64,000 nt of DNA, taken from Maridesulfovibrio sp050916235 (lineage in GTDB: Bacteria; Desulfobacterota; Desulfovibrionia; Desulfovibrionales; Desulfovibrionaceae). Location: contig NZ_CP104854.1 of NCBI RefSeq assembly GCF_050916235.1, positions 1,612,001-1,676,000 of the forward strand. Direction: 5' to 3'. This document shows positions 28,919-37,051 of the stretch, one piece after another (positions within the stretch are counted from its first letter, which is position 1; each line of letters opens with the position of its first letter). A program made the position numbers and the translations under genes. The notes under the pieces were generated by a model. That model had not been told where the DNA came from. It searched no databases and saw nothing but the letters and a program-made list of their open reading frames with translations.

Positions 28919-30049
28919 CTAGTAGTAACCGGTTGAGGGGTTCCAGTAGTTTTTGAACTTACCGCCATCAACCTTGAAGATGATGTAGTCGGAACCGGAA
29001 TCACCATTGGGCTTGAATTTGATCTGCTTGGATGCACCATTGTAATCAAGCTTCATAAGAGCGTCACGAACCTTCTCGGGATCGGTGGTTCCTGCAGCTT
29101 CTACTGCCTTCATGTAAGCCATGGCGCTGTCATAAGCATAGGCGGAATATGCGCCAATATCACCGTGAGCAGGAGTATACTTGCTCTCGAACTCTTTATA
29201 AACAGGGGATTCCTTGTCAGTGTAACCAAACGTGAGGAAAACACCTTCGGAAGCATCTTTTGCGATGTCGATAAGCTGGGGATGGTAAACGGCATCCTGA
29301 GCGATAATCGCAGCATTAATACCCATGCGCTTGGCCTGAATGAGCATCAGAGCACCAGTCGCAGAGTTCTGCATGGAAACATAGAAAACATCAGGGTTGG
29401 AGGTCTTTACCTTGGTCAGGATTGCGGAAAAGTCCTTGTCTCCCTGGTTCACGTGTTCGTGGCCGAGAACCTTGATACCGGCTTCGGGAGCACCCTTTTC
29501 AATACTGTCTGCCAGACCCTGGGAATAAGCGGTCTTATCGTCAACAACATAAACGGATTTTGCCTTAAGCTCATCCTTCATAAATTTGATGGCAGTTTTA
29601 CTCTGGTCGTCATCACGTCCGCAAACACGGAACATATAGGGAAGACCGCGGGAGGTTACTTTCTCGTTGGTAGAGGCAGGAGTAATCATGATGATGGATT
29701 CTTCATCAAGCACTTCCGAAGCAGGAAGGGTCGCGCTTGAACAATAAGAACCAACTACACCGTTTGCGCCTTCGTTAATGAGCTTGTTGGCAACTGCAAC
29801 TGCCTGACGGGGTTCACAGGCTGTATCCTGAGGCAGAACAACAATATCATCAAAACCCTTGAGGCCCCCATTAGCCTTTACAACTTCAACAGCAGTGAGA
29901 ACACCGTTTCTGATGTCAGTTCCATCTGCGGCATACGGTCCAGTCAACGGACCCATGGTGCCAATTTTGAGGGTTTTCGCGCAAGCCATACCGGCACCAA
30001 GAGCCAGGAGAGCTGCGGAAAGCAGAACAGTGGTAATCAGACGTTTCAT
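28919..30049 (-). CDS. livK: Branched-chain amino acid ABC transporter, periplasmic binding protein
   Basis: A 376-residue type I periplasmic binding protein with a classic signal peptide (MKRLITTVLLSAALLALGAG, cut after ACA near residue 24). The mature part starts KTLKIGTMGPLTGPYAADG, the Leu/Ile/Val-binding signature. ATG 30049 has GGGAGG upstream, so the longer frame from 30100 is rejected. It lies between livG and livH, unlike the common order with livK first. Confidence 0.95.
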   Translation of the reverse strand: MKRLITTVLLSAALLALGAGMACAKTLKIGTMGPLTGPYAADGTDIRNGVLTAVEVVKANGGLKGFDDIVVLPQDTACEPRQAVAVANKLINEGANGVVGSYCSSATLPASEVLDEESIIMITPASTNEKVTSRGLPYMFRVCGRDDDQSKTAIKFMKDELKAKSVYVVDDKTAYSQGLADSIEKGAPEAGIKVLGHEHVNQGDKDFSAILTKVKTSNPDVFYVSMQNSATGALMLIQAKRMGINAAIIAQDAVYHPQLIDIAKDASEGVFLTFGYTDKESPVYKEFESKYTPAHGDIGAYSAYAYDSAMAYMKAVEAAGTTDPEKVRDALMKLDYNGASKQIKFKPNGDSGSDYIIFKVDGGKFKNYWNPSTGYY

Positions 30050-30077
30050 AAAATGAGCCTCCCTAAAGTAAATAAGG

Positions 30078-30833
30078 TTAGTTACCCAGATATGCCTCAA
30101 TTACAGCAGGATTTTTCTGAATCTCTTCAGGGTTACCCTTTGCAATCATCACACCGTGATCCAGGACCACAAGCCGCTGGCAGATACCCATGACAACTTT
30201 CATGTCATGCTCAACCATCAGCACATTGATCCCTCTGTTCGAGATTTTACGAATGGTTTCCATCAACTCGGAACTCTCGGCCGGGTTAAGTCCTGCAGCA
30301 GGCTCATCAAGGAGAATGGTGCTTGGCTCGGAAGCCAGTGCTCTCGCAATCTCAAGCCTGCGCTGATGCCCATACGGAAGGCTGGATGCAACCTCGTCAG
30401 CATAATCGTCCAACTCTGCGAAACGCAGCTCCTCCATGGCCTTCTCTTTAATTACAGCCTCTTCCCTTTTCTGGGCGGGAGTACGGAAAATGGCTCCGAA
30501 CACTCCGCACTCAGTGCGGGAATGTTGAGCCACCATAACGTTCTCAAGAGCGGTCATGTTCTGGAATAGACGGATGTTCTGGAAGGTGCGCGCAATACCT
30601 TTATGGAGAACCTGATACGGCTTCAAGCCTGTCATCTTTTCCCCGTTGTACTCAACATAACCGCCCGAAGCCGAATAAACTCCGGTGATCACGTTGAATA
30701 CGGTGGTTTTGCCTGCTCCGTTGGGGCCGATAAGTCCCATAATCTCTCCCGGCATGAGAGAGAAGTTAACCTCTGCCAAAGCCTGCAGCCCACCAAAGCG
30801 GACGCTCACGTCGTGTAAATGAAGTTCTGCCAT
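30078..30833 (-). CDS. livG: Branched-chain amino acid ABC transporter, ATP-binding protein LivG
   Basis: About 251 residues. Walker A is GPNGAGKTT, the signature segment is LPYGHQRRLEIARALA and Walker B is TILLDEPAAGLNP. The LivG-specific end GNPEEIQKNPAVIEAYLG is present. I chose ATG 30833 (MAELHLHDVSVRFGG); ATGs at 30842 and 30854 are in frame and possible, as no strong ribosome site decides. It is the first gene of the operon. Confidence 0.94.
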   Translation of the reverse strand: MAELHLHDVSVRFGGLQALAEVNFSLMPGEIMGLIGPNGAGKTTVFNVITGVYSASGGYVEYNGEKMTGLKPYQVLHKGIARTFQNIRLFQNMTALENVMVAQHSRTECGVFGAIFRTPAQKREEAVIKEKAMEELRFAELDDYADEVASSLPYGHQRRLEIARALASEPSTILLDEPAAGLNPAESSELMETIRKISNRGINVLMVEHDMKVVMGICQRLVVLDHGVMIAKGNPEEIQKNPAVIEAYLGN

Positions 30834-31357
30834 ATTGGACATACCTATACACATTATTCTTCTTAAAATCAAGGCTGAATACGTTTTTTATTCCTTACAA
30901 CCCCGATCTTTCGAATTATTCTTCGCAACAACAATGCTTTATATACACAAGCAACATACCTTTGATCATACGATCAACCAATAAACACTGTTGGCATTAC
31001 ACACCACTGATTCAATGATCAAAAACTACTTTATGCAGAACTTTACTATATTCTGTATTCCACTGCATTTTTCAAATATTTTAGGTTCATTCTTCTTATT
31101 CACATCGGATAATACAGACATTCAAAGCAAATTAAAGTCTTTTTTTGCTTACAAAATTGCAATTGGATTTAGCATGTTTTTCCAATGTTGGCTAATTTTG
31201 GCAAGGCGTTGGTATTCATTTGCGATTGGCGTTTATTCGACGCAATTCAGGACGATTCGCACAATTTTCTGCACAGCATTTCACCAATAACAATATTTCG
31301 TATTCAGGACCCTCAGAGTGGGTTTTTCAGCACTGTAAATTATTGTAAAATTAGTAA
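30834..31357. other. Intergenic stretch upstream of livG
   Basis: About 520 AT-rich bases. The livG promoter region lies here, with a palindrome at 30962-30977 listed separately. A 99-codon plus-strand frame (30991-31290) has no ribosome site and odd composition, so I leave it out. Confidence 0.5.
30938..30977 (-). promoter_or_regulatory. Candidate liv promoter with CRP/FNR-like operator
   Basis: TTGATC (30962-30967) and GATCAA (30972-30977) form a perfect inverted repeat with a 4-base spacer, that is TTGAT-N6-ATCAA. Read on the minus strand, TATAAA (30943-30938) could be the -10 element, with a poor -35 that lies under the palindrome. A site there would suit an activator of the CRP/FNR family at about -38 to -42, or a repressor. 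The regulator is not identified. Confidence 0.4.
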
Positions 31358-31392
31358 ATAAAAAAAGACCCTGACCAGAGGTCAGGGTCTTT
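31358..31392 (-). terminator. Intrinsic terminator of the apr-qmo cluster
   Basis: AAAGACCCTGACC (31364-31376) and GGTCAGGGTCTTT (31380-31392) make a perfect 13-base stem with a 3-base loop. T-rich sequence follows on the minus strand. Confidence 0.93.
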
Positions 31393-31431
31393 AAAATGCT
31401 TCGTGAGATGAAGCCGGCTGGCTTTAACGGC

Positions 31432-32118
31432 CTACCAACCTTCGTCAGAGAAGGGATCGGAACCGAAGCCGAAGTCTTCAGCAGGAGCGCCACCGGTTGC
31501 GGGAGCACCAGCGGAACCAGCGTCAGCAGCAGGAGCTGCAGCACCAGCAACAGCGCCAGCTGCAACGGTCACAACACCGTGCTTTTTAACGTCTTCGATC
31601 ATCTTGAGGAGTTCATCAACCTTGCCGATGTACTCTTCAACTTTTGCCTGGGAAGTAACGATGACTTTGTCGCCTTCATCTTTTCCGGAAGCTTCGAAAG
31701 CTTCACACTTGCCTTTGTATTCAGCCATAGCTTTCTCGGTTTGACCGAGTTTGCCTTCTGCTGCAGCAAGTTTGGTTTCCAGTTCCTGAACTTTTGCAGC
31801 CTGTGCTGCTACGGTGGAACGGTAGTCAGCCAGTTTAGCGAAGATGCTGTCAACCTGGACCATTACGTCGCCGGGCAGTGCGCCAACGGAAACGTTTTCA
31901 CCGAGACCGGCAACCTGGGCGGTCTTCATTTTAGCCAGTTCAGGATGCTGTTCGTAGATCCATGCTTTAGCGAGAGCTGCAGCAAAAGGTTCGAATTCAG
32001 CGTCGATGTCTTTCTGGGTCATGTAACCGAGAAGTTCCTGAACGGAGTTGTTGCTTTCGCCACCCTTGATGTAGGAAACAAAGGTGCTCATGGGGAAAGT
32101 TTTGCGTGCTTCAGACAT
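31432..32118 (-). CDS. qmoD: QmoABC-associated promoter-distal protein (QmoD-like)
   Basis: A 228-residue soluble protein encoded directly after qmoC, in the same place as the conserved hypothetical gene behind qmoABC in D. vulgaris, sometimes called qmoD. Residues 1-100 are mixed alpha/beta, about 105-180 form a coiled coil (VQELETKLAAAEGKLGQTEK) and the tail is Ala/Gly/Pro-rich, ending in an acidic-aromatic DFGFGSDPFSDEGW. There is no membrane segment or cofactor motif. Genetic work in D. vulgaris links the region to sulfate respiration; the mechanism is unknown. Confidence 0.85.
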   Translation of the reverse strand: MSEARKTFPMSTFVSYIKGGESNNSVQELLGYMTQKDIDAEFEPFAAALAKAWIYEQHPELAKMKTAQVAGLGENVSVGALPGDVMVQVDSIFAKLADYRSTVAAQAAKVQELETKLAAAEGKLGQTEKAMAEYKGKCEAFEASGKDEGDKVIVTSQAKVEEYIGKVDELLKMIEDVKKHGVVTVAAGAVAGAAAPAADAGSAGAPATGGAPAEDFGFGSDPFSDEGW

Positions 32119-32139
32119 GATTTGTTCCTCCTTGCTCTA

Positions 32140-33360
32140 TTACAGAGTAAAAGTCTTTTCTTCACGGACCGGCATGGGAAGACGGCCGATGTATCTTGCA
32201 TAAGTTAATGCTGCGGTCCTGTAGACGAGGTGTCCGAGTTTGGACCACGGCAGATAGACAAACATCATGAATACGGCGATCAGGTGCACGTAGTACATGG
32301 GATATGCGAGAATCGCTACGCCGAGGAGGCGGAGAAGTTCACACATGATACCAGTTACTGCGATGGTCCAGATCAGACCGAGCAGGTACCAGTCATAATA
32401 GCTGGAGCCATGTACACTCTGATCCTGGTTCAGGCGACGCTTGGTCAGCAGAACCAGCGAGTAGACCAGGAGAACAGCGCCGACGTTGGCTAAAATCTTG
32501 ACCGGAGACCACAGCGGCATGGGGGTGTGTCCCAAGGGAGCAATGAAAGGAATAATCTTTCCGCCCCAGTGAGTTACAGCAACCACACCGGTAACAACCA
32601 TCAGGCAGATGAAGGCGAGCATGATAAAACGGTGGCCGTTGAATTTCTGCTCGTCAGCTTCGTCGGTTTCGCCGCATTCTTTCCACTTGGAGTGTGTCAG
32701 CAGTTCGTTCTTGCAAACGTCGATAAAACACTCAAGCATGCTGGGCTTTTCAGATTTGTCACCTACAGCAAAGACCTTAGGCTGGTCCTTGAAGGATTCA
32801 ATGAGGTTTTTCACTCCTTTATAGAAGGTCCAAACCATGAAACCGAAGGCAATCATGAAGATCGGGTCAATGGTGAAATCACCGGGGAAGAGGTAACCGT
32901 AAACGATATGACCATCTTTCAGAGGCAGGAAAGACCCACGGACTCCGGCCATGATGAACCAGATCACCAGGTAGATTGCAGCAGGAATGGCAATCAGCTT
33001 GGGCAGGTGCTTGGGGGAGCTCATCCATTTACCTATAATGGAAGGAGTCACCATCTTCTGATAGGCCATGTTACGCAGAGCTGCGAGCATGTCTGCAGGA
33101 CGGGCGCCGCGGGGGCACAGGTCGGAGCAGGTACCGCAGTTGTGGCACAGCCAGATGTCGATGTCGTTTACGAGTTTATCTTTAAGGCCCCACTGAGCCC
33201 ATACCATTTCCTTACGCGGATAAGGGTTGTCTGCAGGCGAAAGGGGACATGCTACAGAGCAGGTTGCACACTGGTAGCACTTTTTGACGCCTTCGCCACC
33301 GACTTCCTGAAGTTCCTTAATGAACTGCAGATCCGGTTTGATGCGAATATCTTTCTGCAT
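32140..33360 (-). CDS. qmoC: Quinone-interacting membrane-bound oxidoreductase subunit QmoC
   Basis: A 406-residue subunit. The N-terminal HdrC-like part has two [4Fe-4S] motifs, CYQCATCSVACP and CHNCGTCSDLCP. The C-terminal part has about six membrane helices with His residues that should bind b hemes (HdrE-like). It takes electrons from menaquinol to QmoA/B and thence to APS reductase. It follows qmoB by 14 bases. Confidence 0.95.
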   Translation of the reverse strand: MQKDIRIKPDLQFIKELQEVGGEGVKKCYQCATCSVACPLSPADNPYPRKEMVWAQWGLKDKLVNDIDIWLCHNCGTCSDLCPRGARPADMLAALRNMAYQKMVTPSIIGKWMSSPKHLPKLIAIPAAIYLVIWFIMAGVRGSFLPLKDGHIVYGYLFPGDFTIDPIFMIAFGFMVWTFYKGVKNLIESFKDQPKVFAVGDKSEKPSMLECFIDVCKNELLTHSKWKECGETDEADEQKFNGHRFIMLAFICLMVVTGVVAVTHWGGKIIPFIAPLGHTPMPLWSPVKILANVGAVLLVYSLVLLTKRRLNQDQSVHGSSYYDWYLLGLIWTIAVTGIMCELLRLLGVAILAYPMYYVHLIAVFMMFVYLPWSKLGHLVYRTAALTYARYIGRLPMPVREEKTFTL

Positions 33361-33374
33361 ATCGCGTCTACCTC

Positions 33375-35648
33375 CTAGTAGCCCTTGAACGGGTTGGGGC
33401 CGATCTTGATCATGTCAGCAACGAACTTGTCGATCATGGCCGGAACCTTGTCGTATTCGTCGATGGCCAGTTCAGCCTGAACAACACGCTCAGCTTCAAC
33501 GCCAAGTCTCTTAAGGGAGTCAGCGACGTTTTCCATACGACGGTTACAGAGTTCAGAGCCTTTTACAAAGTGGCACTGATAGTCTTCGCCGTACTTACAG
33601 CCGAGCAGCAGAACACCGTCAACACCCTTGGACATCGCATCAGCGATCCAGATGGTGTTTACAGAGCCGAGGCAGCGGACGGGTACAACACGAACGTAGG
33701 GAGACCAGCCTTTACCGCGCATTGCAGCCATGTCGAGTGCCGGGTAGGCATCGTTTTCGCAGGCCAGAACGATGAAGCGGGGGCCGCCTACTGCCATGTC
33801 GTCAGGTACTTTAACCTGCTTGATCATGGAGCCGATCATGTCGATATTGTAGTTGTCGAATCCGATTACGCGCTCGGGGCAGGCACCCATACAGGTACCG
33901 CAGCGGCGGCAGCGTGACGGATTCGGCTTTGGTGTTCCCTTCTCGTCATCGTCGAGGGCGCCGAAAGGACATTCCTCGGTACAACGCTTACACTGGGTAC
34001 AGCGCATGAAGTTGAAGACGGGGTAGGTGGTATCACCGGAACGGGGATGTACAGCAACACCGTGGTTGGAGGAGTTGATGCACTGGATAGCTTTGAGAAC
34101 CGCACCTGCTGCGTCTTCACGAGCCAATCCCATGGACATGGGCTGACGTACACAACCGGCGGCGTAAATACCGGTACGGCGTGTTTCGTAGGGGAAGCAG
34201 ATGTAGTTGGAGTCTGCATAACCGTCGAACTGCTTGAGGTCGGGGAATGCAGGCCCCTGTCTGTATACGAGGTTGATGGTCGGATCGTGCGCGGTGGTGG
34301 GAACCATACCGGTGGGAACTACGACCAGTTCAGCTTCGATTTCAATATTTTCGCCCAGCAGGGTGTTGCTGGCAGCAATAACCATGGAGCCGCCCTCTTC
34401 CTTGATGGAAGTAACGGTACCCTTGGTCAGCATGATGCCGGGGTTGTCCTGAGCTGCGCGGTAATAACGCTCGTTAACGCCGGGAACCATCATGTGATCA
34501 TAAATGATGTAGGCGACAGCGTCTTCATTCTTTTCACGAACGTAGTTGGCCTGTTTGAGAGCAACAAGACTGTTCAGCTCGGAGCTGTAGGGCAGGTGCT
34601 TCCAGGATTCCATGTCTTCATAGACGAAGGTTTCCTCTTCTTCACCTTCTGCAGCGGCAGGAGCTGCTTCAGCTTCTGCACCGGCTTCACCAGCAGATGC
34701 TTCTTTGGCTGCGAATTCTTTCTCGCTCAAACGGGTGTCGAGAACGAAAGCCACGGTAGAGGCATTCATGTTGCCTTCCTTGACCATCTTTTCGAACTCG
34801 GCAGCGGTAACTACCTTAGAGCTGCCGTAACCCATGGGCTCTACGTATTTGGTATCCTGGGGAACCCAACCGGTAGCCAGAACACAAGCACCGACAGCCA
34901 TCTCTTCAACGCCGGAAGCGGTCTTCACCTTTGCGGTGTACTGACCGGGAGCGCCTTCAAGGGCCTTGAGCTGTGCGGAAGTGAGCACTTTAATCCGGGA
35001 GTTGGACTTAACTTCGGAAATAAGGGCATCGATACCGGTTTCGTGGGCTTCAAGATACGGATAGGAAAGAGGGAAAGTCTTGTACATCCCAGCAGCTTTA
35101 CCACCGAGATTGGCTTCCTTTTCCACCAGAATTACGTCGTGGTTGGTCTTTGCTGCGTAAAGAGCTGCAGTAAGACCGGTGAAACCACCACCAAGAACCA
35201 TGACCACTTTGGTCGCATCAAAAGCCTGAGACTCCTGAGGCTTGACCTTGGTCAGCTTGGTGATGCCCATTTTGACGTATTCATTGGCCATAATCTTGAG
35301 GAGTTCAGGAACTTCTCCATTGGGATCGGGCATGGTGCCGTCAGGATTCCTGAAAACCTTGATGCACTGTTCACGCAGGTTGACTCTCTCGACAACGACA
35401 CCGTCGAAGTCGAAAATATCCCAGTCAACGCGAGGGCTAGTGCCGCAGATACATACTGCGTCAACGCTGCCAGCGTCGATATCTTCCTGAATAAGCTTTC
35501 TTCCTTCCTCACTGTTAAGACGGGGGTGAACTTTGATCACCGGGCACTCTTTGGCAAATACGCGGCCAACGAGTTCCGCCATCTCTTCAGCATTCAGGTA
35601 AGGAGAGACGCTTGCTTGGTCGAAATAAACACCGATTTTTTCGGGCAT
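33375..35648 (-). CDS. qmoB: Quinone-interacting membrane-bound oxidoreductase subunit QmoB
   Basis: A 757-residue HdrA-like flavoprotein. A FAD loop is at VVMVLGGGFTGLTAALYAA (about residue 150). Two ferredoxin motifs, CTQCKRCTEECP and CRRCGTCMGACP, sit near 570-605. The C-terminus is an MvhD-like domain (LLLGCKYGEDYQCHFVKGSE). An Ala/Glu-rich insert (about residues 307-343) interrupts the flavin part. It starts six bases after qmoA. Confidence 0.95.
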   Translation of the reverse strand: MPEKIGVYFDQASVSPYLNAEEMAELVGRVFAKECPVIKVHPRLNSEEGRKLIQEDIDAGSVDAVCICGTSPRVDWDIFDFDGVVVERVNLREQCIKVFRNPDGTMPDPNGEVPELLKIMANEYVKMGITKLTKVKPQESQAFDATKVVMVLGGGFTGLTAALYAAKTNHDVILVEKEANLGGKAAGMYKTFPLSYPYLEAHETGIDALISEVKSNSRIKVLTSAQLKALEGAPGQYTAKVKTASGVEEMAVGACVLATGWVPQDTKYVEPMGYGSSKVVTAAEFEKMVKEGNMNASTVAFVLDTRLSEKEFAAKEASAGEAGAEAEAAPAAAEGEEEETFVYEDMESWKHLPYSSELNSLVALKQANYVREKNEDAVAYIIYDHMMVPGVNERYYRAAQDNPGIMLTKGTVTSIKEEGGSMVIAASNTLLGENIEIEAELVVVPTGMVPTTAHDPTINLVYRQGPAFPDLKQFDGYADSNYICFPYETRRTGIYAAGCVRQPMSMGLAREDAAGAVLKAIQCINSSNHGVAVHPRSGDTTYPVFNFMRCTQCKRCTEECPFGALDDDEKGTPKPNPSRCRRCGTCMGACPERVIGFDNYNIDMIGSMIKQVKVPDDMAVGGPRFIVLACENDAYPALDMAAMRGKGWSPYVRVVPVRCLGSVNTIWIADAMSKGVDGVLLLGCKYGEDYQCHFVKGSELCNRRMENVADSLKRLGVEAERVVQAELAIDEYDKVPAMIDKFVADMIKIGPNPFKGY

Positions 35649-35654
35649 GTCGAC

Positions 35655-36893
35655 TTACCTCCCTATCACCGTTTGGATCGCTTTAAGGGCGGCAGCAGTA
35701 CCGGACTGGGCTGTCTTCATGACATCCAGGGGCTGCTTTGCACATCCTGCTGCGAAAATGCCTTGTTCCTCACCGCCGACAATAAAGCCCTGATCATCAA
35801 CCTGTACGCCGGAAGGAACCGGGGTACCTGCGAGGCTGGGCTGCATACCGGTGGCCAGCACAACGAGGTCATGCTCATTCTGGGCCTTGATACCGGTTTC
35901 AGCGTTCTCAACAGTTACGAGTACGTTGCCGGAGCCTGCTGCTTCCACGATCTCAGCGACCTTACCTTTAACGGCATTGATCTTATCATCGGAAAGGATA
36001 CGCTTGGCAAACTTGTCGTATCGTCCCGGAGTACGCAGGTCGATGTAGTATACGGTTACCTTTGCATCGGGATACTGATCACGGATATATGCTGCCTGCT
36101 TGAGAGAAGCCATGCAGCAGATATAGGAACAGAAATTGAGATGATTTTCATCACGGGAGCCCGCACACTGCACAAAAGCGATGTTCTTGGGTTTTGCACC
36201 GTCCGAAGGACGAACGATCTTTCCATTGGTGGGACCGTTGGGAGCGGCAAGACGCTCAAGCTGCATGTTGGACACGCAGTTCTTGACGGTTCCGGCACCG
36301 AGATTGGAAAGCTTGGTTACATCGTAAGGCTTCCAGCCGGTAGCGTAGACGATGGAACCTACGTTGAGTGTGATGACCTTTTCCTCGTCCTTAAGGTCGA
36401 TGACTTCGACGGACTCGAGGAGCTTGAGGTCTTCATCGGTGCAGTTTTCTTTTTCAAGAACGTATCTTGCGGGGAAAGCAAAAGGTACGTCCATGTAAAG
36501 AGCCTTACGGTCGCAAAGCTTGAACTCGAATTCATCGGTGACGTTGTTGGTCAGCTTTTCGATGATTCCGCCAAGATCAGTGCTGCCGGGGCGAACATAT
36601 CTGGGTTTGATGCGAACCTTGACTTCAAAATTGCCTTTGGAACCGCTGATGGATTCCACTTCAGCCAAGGTAAAGAACTTTACGTTCTTATTGTTTTTGA
36701 TTCTCTGAAACTGAATCTCCAAACCGCAGGAAGGAGGACACAGCTTCGGAAAATATTTATTCAGCTGCATCACCCGGCCACCCAGATACGGCGCCTTCTC
36801 CACGATGAAGACTTCATGGCCTACTTCAGCGGCTTCGAGAGCAGCGGTGATTCCGCTAAACCCGCCGCCTACGACAAGTATGCTATTTGACAT
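35655..36893 (-). CDS. qmoA: Quinone-interacting membrane-bound oxidoreductase subunit QmoA
   Basis: A 412-residue HdrA-like flavoprotein. The N-terminal FAD fingerprint is VVGGGFSGITAALEAAEVGH, then KLCPPSCGLE. A Cys-rich segment FVQCAGSRDENHLNFCSYIC lies near residue 205. It forms the soluble part of the Qmo complex with QmoB. It follows aprA after 158 bases that contain a strong hairpin, so it may have a separate promoter or be read through. Confidence 0.95.
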   Translation of the reverse strand: MSNSILVVGGGFSGITAALEAAEVGHEVFIVEKAPYLGGRVMQLNKYFPKLCPPSCGLEIQFQRIKNNKNVKFFTLAEVESISGSKGNFEVKVRIKPRYVRPGSTDLGGIIEKLTNNVTDEFEFKLCDRKALYMDVPFAFPARYVLEKENCTDEDLKLLESVEVIDLKDEEKVITLNVGSIVYATGWKPYDVTKLSNLGAGTVKNCVSNMQLERLAAPNGPTNGKIVRPSDGAKPKNIAFVQCAGSRDENHLNFCSYICCMASLKQAAYIRDQYPDAKVTVYYIDLRTPGRYDKFAKRILSDDKINAVKGKVAEIVEAAGSGNVLVTVENAETGIKAQNEHDLVVLATGMQPSLAGTPVPSGVQVDDQGFIVGGEEQGIFAAGCAKQPLDVMKTAQSGTAAALKAIQTVIGR

Positions 36894-37006
36894 TCTCTAT
36901 CCTCCTGAACTCTTTGAGGCCCTTAGCCATAAAATGGCCCAAACCCGGACACCGACCGAAGGTCGCAATACGGATTCAGACCATTTCAGTGCTTGCCGTA
37001 AAAGAA

Positions 37007-37034
37007 CGGCTGCGGGCCGTATGGCCCGCAGCCG
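37007..37034 (-). terminator. Strong hairpin between aprA and qmoA
   Basis: CGGCTGCGGGCC (37007-37018) and GGCCCGCAGCCG (37023-37034) form a perfect 12-base stem with a 4-base loop, 17 bases past the aprA stop. On the minus strand TTCTTTT follows. It probably terminates part of the aprBA transcript, leaving qmo at a lower level. Confidence 0.75.
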
Positions 37035-37051
37035 CGAATATCATTCCCGGC

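Noticed and set aside
28919..30100. Longer start for LivK at 30100
   Set aside because: It would place 17 residues before a perfect signal peptide and read through the GGGAGG ribosome site.
30991..31290. 99-codon plus-strand frame upstream of livG
   Set aside because: AT-rich random composition, no ribosome site, no recognisable segment.
34047..36890. 947-codon plus-strand frame opposite qmoA and qmoB
   Set aside because: It spans two well-identified genes on the other strand, has no ribosome site and its protein has low-complexity Phe/Gly/His-rich composition. Strong codon bias in highly expressed genes opens such antisense frames.
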